Positions 33,375-38,947 of a stretch of DNA of 38,947 nucleotides are shown in pieces (within the stretch, counting starts at the first letter, position 1; every line of letters starts with the position of its first letter). The notes beneath the pieces were generated by a model. The model worked only from the letters and a program-made list of their open reading frames with translations. It did no database searches and had not been told where the DNA came from. The translations under genes were made by a program, and so were the position numbers. This DNA is from an uncultured Lachnospiraceae bacterium (lineage in GTDB: Bacteria > Bacillota > Clostridia > Lachnospirales > Lachnospiraceae): positions 1 through 38,947 of the forward strand of contig CACYXH010000036.1 in NCBI GenBank assembly GCA_902778245.1. Direction: 5' to 3'.

Positions 33375-36041
33375 ATGGCAGCAAAACCAACAAAAAAACC
33401 TGCAGCGAAGAAAGCATCAGCGCCAAAAGGCGCTACAAAAAAGGCATCGGCACAAAAGCCAGCCGTGAAGCGTACCGCTGCACCTACCAGAAAGACGGCA
33501 GCAAAATCAAAAAAAACAGTGCCGGTCAGAATTGAAGAGCGGACCAACCCGGCTATCTACTATGAGATATTTCTCTGGGTCATGTTGGCAATTTCCATTT
33601 TATTATTTATCAGTTTCCTGGGATATGGAGGAAATATTGGAAAAGCGGTCAATCGGTTTTGTTTCGGATGTTTTGGCATTGTAACTTATCTTCTTCCGTT
33701 TCTGCTGTTTTTCTTAACCGCATTTATCATTTCAAACAGAAGAAGCCATATTGCAAGAGTAAAGGCTGCCGGCATCGGCGGTCTTTCTCTTGTGGTCTGC
33801 GGCATTATGCAGCTTTTGCTGATGGGCAACACGGACAGTTATGCTTTGACAGAATACTTTGAAACAGGAGCTGAATACCATACTGGAGGAGGGTTGATCG
33901 GCGGATTTTGGGTCACTTTGTTCTGTCCGACCCTCGGTATTGTGGGAGCTTATATCATGCTTTTCATTATGGCCATCATCTGTGCGGTTCTGATCACCCA
34001 GCGTTCCATATTTGCGGATGTGAAACATAGCGGCACAAAGGTTTATCAGTCTGCAAAAGAGGGACAGGCGAGACGAAGAGAACAGGCAAGGCTGCGCCGG
34101 GAGGAAGAAGCGAAACAGCCCCAGGTTTATACTTATTCTGCAAGGGAAGCAGTTCCGGTGAATTATTCTGTACTTCCAAAGGAACCGAGGCTGTCTAACC
34201 GAGTTGCCGGCGTTACAGAGAATACAGATCTTTCCACTTTGCCTCAAATACGTTCCGATGAGATACAGCAGGTGATGCCCAAGAAGACGGAGCAGACCAT
34301 CAATGTCCCTGTGATGGATCTTACCATTCAAAGATCCGATGATTCCTATTATCAGACCCTGGAAGAGAAAAAAGCGTCCAGAACCCGAGCGAAGAAGAAT
34401 ATCCCTGAAAAAGTGGAAATTTCAAAGGCAGAAAAAGAAGAATCCTTGAACAATGCTCCATCAGAAGAGGTTCCGAAGCGTTCCGCAAGAAAACCTCGCG
34501 CATCGGAGACGGAAATCAAAGAAGGAATCGAGAATGTGGAGCAGGAGATCGAGAAAAATTCCGCTGTAGTGAAACCGGAATATATATTCCCTCCCATGAA
34601 ACTCTTAAAGCGCCCTACCGGAGCGCAGGCAGGAAGTTCCGATGGCGAGCTCCGTGATACTGCCCAGAAGCTGCAGCAGATACTGCATACTTTTGGCGTA
34701 AATGTAAAAGTGACGAATGTAAGCTGTGGTCCCAGCGTTACCAGATATGAGATGATACCGGAGATGGGAGTTAAGGTCAGTAAGATCGTGAATCTGGCGG
34801 ATGATATTAAGCTGAACCTTGCAGCAGCGGATATTCGTATTGAGGCGCCCATTCCGGGAAAAGCCGCAGTGGGTATTGAAGTGCCGAATAAGGTATCCAG
34901 CGGGGTGCTTTTGAGAGAACTTCTGGAATCGGAAGAGTTTCAAAATCACCCCTCGAATCTGGCATATGCAGTAGGTAAAGATATCGCAGGTAAGATCATC
35001 ATCTCTGATATTGGAAAAATGCCCCATCTACTGATTGCCGGTGCTACCGGTTCCGGTAAATCCGTATTCATTAATACCTTGATCATGAGTATTCTTTATA
35101 AGGCGAGCCCGGAAGATGTAAAGATGATCATGATCGATCCGAAAGTAGTGGAACTTAGTGTATATAATGGTATTCCGCATCTGTTTATACCGGTGGTGAC
35201 CGATCCGAAAAAAGCAGCCGGAGCCCTGAACTGGGGCGTGGCTGAGATGATGCAGCGATATGAAAAATTTGCGGCGGTGGGTGTACGTGATCTGAAGGGA
35301 TACAATGCAAAGGTAGAAAAACTGAAGGATATTGAGAGCGAAGATAAGCCGGAGAAACTGCCCCAGGTCGTAATCATTGTGGACGAGCTGGCCGATTTGA
35401 TGATGGTAGCATCCGGAGAAGTAGAGGATGCCATTGTCCGTCTGACGCAGCTGGCCAGAGCCGCTGGTATTCATCTGGTCATTGCTACGCAGCGCCCCTC
35501 AGTTGATGTCATTACCGGTCTTATCAAAGCAAATATGCCGTCCAGAATCGCCTTTTCCGTTTCGTCCGGTGTGGATTCAAGAACTATTCTGGACATGAAC
35601 GGCGCAGAAAAGCTGCTGGGCAACGGCGATATGCTGTTTGCGCCCCAGACCTACAAAAAGCCTGCCCGCATGCAGGGAGCTTTCGTTTCGGATAAAGAAG
35701 TGGCTGATGTGGTGGAATTTTTGAAAGACAAAAATACCACCGCTGAGTACAACGCGCAGATGGAGGAACAGATCGCCCAGGTGCAGAAATCTGCTTTGAA
35801 TGCGGGAGGCGGCGGAAGTGATGTGGACGAACTCTTTGCGGACGCGGGACGTTTTATCATTGAGAAAGATAAGGCATCCATCGGAATGCTGCAGCGCTGG
35901 TTTAAAATCGGTTTCAACCGCGCCGCCCGGATCATGGATCAACTATCTGATGCGGAGGTCGTGGGTCCGGAGGAGGGAACAAAGCCAAGAAAGGTTTTGA
36001 TGTCCATGGAACAATTTGAAAATTATTTAGAAGAAAACTGA
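33375..36041 (+). CDS. ftsK: DNA translocase FtsK/SpoIIIE
   Basis: Hexameric motor that clears chromosome DNA from the division or sporulation septum. The 888 residues begin with a histone H1-like tail of about 55 residues, rich in Lys, Ala and Pro. Hydrophobic segments between about 60 and 215 anchor it, then comes a charged linker (about 230-400). The motor has LLIAGATGSGKSVF (Walker A) and VVIIVDELADLMM (Walker B), and the C-terminal gamma winged helix (SIGMLQRWFKIGFNRAARIMDQL) reads KOPS-like sites. A GTG four codons upstream is possible, but ATG 33375 fits the family start better. Whether it is the division or spore paralogue is not decidable here. Confidence 0.93.
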   Translation: MAAKPTKKPAAKKASAPKGATKKASAQKPAVKRTAAPTRKTAAKSKKTVPVRIEERTNPAIYYEIFLWVMLAISILLFISFLGYGGNIGKAVNRFCFGCFGIVTYLLPFLLFFLTAFIISNRRSHIARVKAAGIGGLSLVVCGIMQLLLMGNTDSYALTEYFETGAEYHTGGGLIGGFWVTLFCPTLGIVGAYIMLFIMAIICAVLITQRSIFADVKHSGTKVYQSAKEGQARRREQARLRREEEAKQPQVYTYSAREAVPVNYSVLPKEPRLSNRVAGVTENTDLSTLPQIRSDEIQQVMPKKTEQTINVPVMDLTIQRSDDSYYQTLEEKKASRTRAKKNIPEKVEISKAEKEESLNNAPSEEVPKRSARKPRASETEIKEGIENVEQEIEKNSAVVKPEYIFPPMKLLKRPTGAQAGSSDGELRDTAQKLQQILHTFGVNVKVTNVSCGPSVTRYEMIPEMGVKVSKIVNLADDIKLNLAAADIRIEAPIPGKAAVGIEVPNKVSSGVLLRELLESEEFQNHPSNLAYAVGKDIAGKIIISDIGKMPHLLIAGATGSGKSVFINTLIMSILYKASPEDVKMIMIDPKVVELSVYNGIPHLFIPVVTDPKKAAGALNWGVAEMMQRYEKFAAVGVRDLKGYNAKVEKLKDIESEDKPEKLPQVVIIVDELADLMMVASGEVEDAIVRLTQLARAAGIHLVIATQRPSVDVITGLIKANMPSRIAFSVSSGVDSRTILDMNGAEKLLGNGDMLFAPQTYKKPARMQGAFVSDKEVADVVEFLKDKNTTAEYNAQMEEQIAQVQKSALNAGGGGSDVDELFADAGRFIIEKDKASIGMLQRWFKIGFNRAARIMDQLSDAEVVGPEEGTKPRKVLMSMEQFENYLEEN

Positions 36042-36059
36042 TCTTAAACCCGTTTTTTG

Positions 36060-36088
36060 TTGAATTTTACCCAATGATGTTTTATACT
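36060..36088 (+). promoter_or_regulatory. Sigma-A-type promoter of nfnAB
   Basis: TTGAAT (36060-36065), a 17-base spacer and TATACT (36083-36088) lie about 90 bases before nfnA. TTGTTGAATTTTACCCAA around the -35 is only a partial match to a Rex box, so Rex control is a guess. Confidence 0.7.
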
Positions 36089-36099
36089 AAGTTACATAG

Positions 36100-36153
36100 A
36101 CTCCGTTTCCGGAGTTATTTGGAGAGCCGTCGGGGCAGCGAGGTCAGCGGCTC
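36100..36153 (+). promoter_or_regulatory. Two hairpins in the nfnA leader
   Basis: ACTCCG (36100-36105) pairs with CGGAGT (36110-36115) over a 4-base loop. GAGCCG (36124-36129) pairs with CGGCTC (36148-36153). Both lie between the promoter and the GGAGG of nfnA, so they are in the mRNA leader. The first, followed by TATTT, could be a weak attenuator. I do not recognise a known riboswitch. Confidence 0.45.
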
Positions 36154-36177
36154 ATCAGAAAATGTTGGAGGTATAGT

Positions 36178-37065
36178 ATGTACAAGATTTTGGAAGCAAG
36201 AAACCTTGCGGGCAATATCTATGAGATGGTCGTAGAAGCGCCCCGCGTAGCAAAACGTTGTCTCCCCGGTCAATTCATTATCGTAAAACTGGACGAAACA
36301 GCCGAGAGAATTCCCCTTACCATTTGTGACTATGACCGTGAAAAGGAAACTATCACTATTGTTTTTCAACCTGTCGGAGCTTCGACACATCGGTATGTAG
36401 ATCTGAAAGCCGGCGATTCTTTTATGGATTTTGTAGGACCGTTGGGCCAGCCGTCTGATCTGTGTACCGAGCCGCTGGAGGAAGTAAAAAAGAAAAAGAT
36501 TTTATTTGTAGCGGGCGGTGTCGGCACGGCGCCTGTATATCCCCAGGCGAAATGGCTGCATGAACATGGTATTGAATGTGATGTTATCATCGGAGCAAAA
36601 ACAAAAGACCTGGTCATTCTGGAAGAGGAAATGAGTAAAGTGGCTAACGTGTATGTGACTACGGATGACGGCTCCTATGGAAGAAGCGGGATGGTTACCA
36701 AGGTAATTGACGACCTGATCACCCAGGAGGGGAAGACGTACGATCATTGTGTAGCCATTGGCCCCATGATCATGATGAAATTCTGCTGTCTTACAACGAA
36801 GAAATATGATCTGCATACCATTGTGAGTATGAATCCTATCATGGTGGACGGCACTGGTATGTGTGGTGCTTGTCGTCTGACGGTAGGCGATGAAGTGAAA
36901 TTTGCATGTGTGGACGGCCCGGAGTTTGACGGACATCTGGTGGACTTCGACGCTGCCATGAAGAGAGCGACCATGTACAAGACAGAGGAAGGACGTGCCC
37001 TGTTAAAATTCCAGGAAGGCGATACCCATCATGGCGGATGCGGACAATGCGGAGGTGACAAGTAA
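36178..37065 (+). CDS. nfnA: NfnA, small subunit of NADH-dependent reduced ferredoxin:NADP+ oxidoreductase
   Basis: Ferredoxin-NADP reductase-like flavoprotein of 295 residues, the small subunit of the electron-bifurcating Nfn complex that links NADH, NADPH and ferredoxin pools. The FAD domain has PGQFIIVKLDETAERIPLTI. The nucleotide domain has FVAGGVGTAPVYPQAKWL. The 2Fe-2S cysteines are in GTGMCGACRLTV and VKFACVDG. A Cys/His-rich tail (HHGGCGQCGG) ends the protein. GGAGG precedes the ATG. Stop and next start share one base (TAATG), so NfnA and NfnB are made together. Older names are sulfide dehydrogenase or dihydroorotate dehydrogenase electron-transfer-like subunit. Confidence 0.92.
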   Translation: MYKILEARNLAGNIYEMVVEAPRVAKRCLPGQFIIVKLDETAERIPLTICDYDREKETITIVFQPVGASTHRYVDLKAGDSFMDFVGPLGQPSDLCTEPLEEVKKKKILFVAGGVGTAPVYPQAKWLHEHGIECDVIIGAKTKDLVILEEEMSKVANVYVTTDDGSYGRSGMVTKVIDDLITQEGKTYDHCVAIGPMIMMKFCCLTTKKYDLHTIVSMNPIMVDGTGMCGACRLTVGDEVKFACVDGPEFDGHLVDFDAAMKRATMYKTEEGRALLKFQEGDTHHGGCGQCGGDK

Positions 37066-38462
37066 TGGCTGATGTTTTAAAGAAAGTTCCTGCGGCAGAA
37101 CAGGATCCAAAGGTAAGAGCAACCAATTTCGAAGAAGTGTGTCTTGGGTATAACAAGGAAGAAGCAGTGGAAGAAGCAAATCGCTGTCTTCATTGCAAAA
37201 ACGCAAAATGTGTGCAGGGATGTCCTGTTAATATTAATATTCCAGATTTCATCGGCGAAGTAAAAACAGGCAATTTTGAAGAAGCCTACAAGATCATTTC
37301 GCAGTCCAGCGCACTGCCGGCTATCTGTGGACGCGTATGTCCCCAGGAAACTCAGTGCGAAGGGAAATGTATCCGCGGCATCAAGGGAGAATCCGTTTCT
37401 ATCGGTAAACTGGAGCGTTTTGTGGCTGACTGGGCCAGAGAGAATGGCATTAAGCCAGAGGCGCCTGCGGAGAGGAATGGCCATAAGATTGCGGTGATCG
37501 GCTCTGGTCCTTCCGGGCTAACCTGTGCAGGAGATCTGGCCAAGTTGGGCTATGATGTGACCATTTTTGAGGCACTGCACAAGGCAGGCGGCGTATTGGT
37601 TTATGGTATCCCGGAATTCCGTCTCCCCAAGGATAAAGTTGTTGCCAAAGAAGTAGAAAATGTGGAAGCTCTTGGAGTTAAGATTGAGACCAATGTGGTA
37701 GTAGGGAAATCGATCACCATCGATGAACTCCTGACAGATGAGGGCTTTGAAGCTGTATTTATCGGTTCGGGCGCCGGCCTTCCGATGTTTATGGGTATTC
37801 CGGGAGAACAAGCCAAAGGGGTTTTCTCCGCTAACGAATATCTGACCAGGAACAACCTGATGAAAGCATTTCGTGAAGATTATGATACGCCTATTGCACA
37901 CGGAAAAAAAGTAGCCGTTGTGGGCGGCGGTAATGTAGCTATGGATGCTGCCAGAACCGCGCTTCGTCTCGGCGCTGAGGTACACATCGTATATCGCCGG
38001 AGCGAAGCAGAGCTTCCGGCCCGTGTAGAAGAAGTACATCATGCTAAAGAGGAAGGTATCATTTTTGACTTGCTGACAAATCCCAAGGAGATCCTGGTGG
38101 ATGAAAATGGCTTTGTAAAGGGAATGACCTGTATCCGCATGGAACTTGGCGAGCCGGATGCTTCTGGAAGAAGACGCCCGGTAGAAATCCCCGGATCAGA
38201 GTTCGACCTGGAACTGGATACCGTTATCATGTCCCTTGGAACTTCACCGAACCCGCTGATTTCTTCCACTACTTACGGTTTGGATACGAATAAGAGAAAA
38301 TGTATCATTGCTGAAGAAGAAACAGGAGCTACATCCAAAGAAGGCGTGTATGCCGGAGGAGACGCAGTGACCGGCGCAGCCACCGTAATTCTGGCTATGG
38401 GCGCAGGCAAAACCGCAGCAAAAGGAATTGATGAATTTATAAAAGGCAAAAATCTTTTATGA
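37065..38462 (+). CDS. nfnB: NfnB, large subunit (often annotated glutamate synthase small chain, GltA)
   Basis: A 465-residue protein with two FAD/NAD(P)-binding folds and an N-terminal domain for two 4Fe-4S clusters ([34 protein letters not shown]). Dinucleotide motifs are [17 protein letters not shown] and [40 protein letters not shown] closes the FAD site. It resembles the glutamate synthase small subunit, but no large subunit is nearby and the coupled nfnA partner identifies it as NfnB. It takes part in NADPH formation from NADH and reduced ferredoxin. Its TGA overlaps the rlmH ATG. Confidence 0.92.
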   Translation: MADVLKKVPAAEQDPKVRATNFEEVCLGYNKEEAVEEANRCLHCKNAKCVQGCPVNINIPDFIGEVKTGNFEEAYKIISQSSALPAICGRVCPQETQCEGKCIRGIKGESVSIGKLERFVADWARENGIKPEAPAERNGHKIAVIGSGPSGLTCAGDLAKLGYDVTIFEALHKAGGVLVYGIPEFRLPKDKVVAKEVENVEALGVKIETNVVVGKSITIDELLTDEGFEAVFIGSGAGLPMFMGIPGEQAKGVFSANEYLTRNNLMKAFREDYDTPIAHGKKVAVVGGGNVAMDAARTALRLGAEVHIVYRRSEAELPARVEEVHHAKEEGIIFDLLTNPKEILVDENGFVKGMTCIRMELGEPDASGRRRPVEIPGSEFDLELDTVIMSLGTSPNPLISSTTYGLDTNKRKCIIAEEETGATSKEGVYAGGDAVTGAATVILAMGAGKTAAKGIDEFIKGKNLL

Positions 38463-38938
38463 ATATAACGATAGTGGCAGTTGGGAGAATCAAAGAAAAA
38501 TATCTGTCAGATGCTATCAAGGAGTACAGCAAAAGGCTTAGCCGCTATTGCAAGTTAGACATTGTGGAATTACAAGACGAGCAGACTCCAGACAAGGCTG
38601 GGATGGCGATTGAAGACCAGGTCAAGCAAAAAGAAGGGCAGCGGATATTAAAAGCAATTCGGGAAGACTCGTATGTGATCGCCCTTGCATTAGAAGGGAA
38701 AAAAATATCTTCTGAAGGATTTGCCCAAAAACTGGATAGCCTTGGTATACAGGGGAGAAGCCATATTACCTTTGTAATCGGCGGTTCTCTCGGACTTGCA
38801 CAGGAAGTTTTGAAGAGAGCAGATTTTCTGCTCTCTTTTTCCGATATGACTTTCCCCCACCAGCTGATGCGTGTTATTTTACTGGAACAGGTATACCGCA
38901 GTTATCGGATCATACATAATGAGCCATATCATAAGTGA
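38459..38938 (+). CDS. rlmH: 23S rRNA pseudouridine(1915) N3-methyltransferase RlmH
   Basis: SPOUT-class methyltransferase acting on 23S rRNA in 70S ribosomes. The 159 residues match the family length. [16 protein letters not shown] is the usual start, and the knotted AdoMet site shows [15 protein letters not shown] and [26 protein letters not shown], ending NEPYHK. It begins at an ATGA overlap with nfnB and is complete, ending nine bases before the window edge. Confidence 0.97.
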   Translation: MNITIVAVGRIKEKYLSDAIKEYSKRLSRYCKLDIVELQDEQTPDKAGMAIEDQVKQKEGQRILKAIREDSYVIALALEGKKISSEGFAQKLDSLGIQGRSHITFVIGGSLGLAQEVLKRADFLLSFSDMTFPHQLMRVILLEQVYRSYRIIHNEPYHK

Positions 38939-38947
38939 AAATTAGTA

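Noticed and set aside
37065-38462. Glutamate synthase small subunit
   Set aside because: No large subunit gene is near and the gene is fused translationally to nfnA, so NfnB fits better.

Overview
The window looks like a chromosomal core segment from a low-to-mid GC clostridium, most likely family Lachnospiraceae. The basis is gene content: a SCIFF-peptide radical SAM maturase next to a fused secDF, the yicC-remA-gmk-rpoZ block, Rex beside an ABC-F ATPase, alr beside mazF/ndoA, NfnAB, a Csp-type germination subtilase and a Cys/Gly/Asn-rich 'HCB' mini-protein. Strong GGAGG-type ribosome sites are everywhere. I saw no tRNA, rRNA, CRISPR, phage or insertion-sequence genes, and no gene-free stretch above 300 bases.

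Layout. 1-3349: 3' part of the SCIFF maturase, then secDF. 3470-5198: recJ broken by an internal deletion. 5272-7686: leuS. 7785-11650 (minus): RqcH/NFACT, a DUF4474-like membrane protein and a metallophosphoesterase. 11797-16930 (plus): tight operon yicC, remA, gmk, rpoZ, a DUF308 membrane protein, rimO, pgsA, pncC. 16943-18124: small uncharacterised genes on both strands, including the HCB-like gene. 18366-21148: two divergent subtilisin-like proteases, one CspB-like. 21211-24900: isocitrate dehydrogenase, a cytosolic ParB-like/BMP fusion protein and an atypical metallophosphoesterase. 24907-26775 (minus): ABC-F ATPase, divergent from 26905-30665 rex, nnr, alr, mazF. 30741-36041: yebC, tepA, uppP, ftsK. 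36178-38938: nfnA, nfnB, rlmH.

How genes work together. Most are housekeeping: secretion (SecDF), translation and its quality control (LeuS, RqcH, RimO, YebC, RlmH), envelope and division (PgsA, UppP, Alr, FtsK) and redox balance (Rex, NfnAB, NnrD/E repair, NADP-isocitrate dehydrogenase). The 17-21 kb stretch has a spore/germination flavour, with a CspB-like protease and an HCB-like protein preceded by a sigma-K-like promoter.

Most notable: (i) the ParB-like/BMP fusion paired with a phosphoesterase whose DxH motif is altered, the best candidate here for an undescribed system; (ii) recJ disrupted by an apparent deletion of about 65 bp; (iii) an exact 34-bp tandem duplication that rewrites the nnr C-terminus and uncouples it from alr; (iv) palindromic elements sharing GGCTGT...ACAGCC ends; (v) a 167-bp long hairpin; (vi) a mazF toxin with no adjacent antitoxin. 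All functional calls are from reading sequence and motifs; no database search was run.
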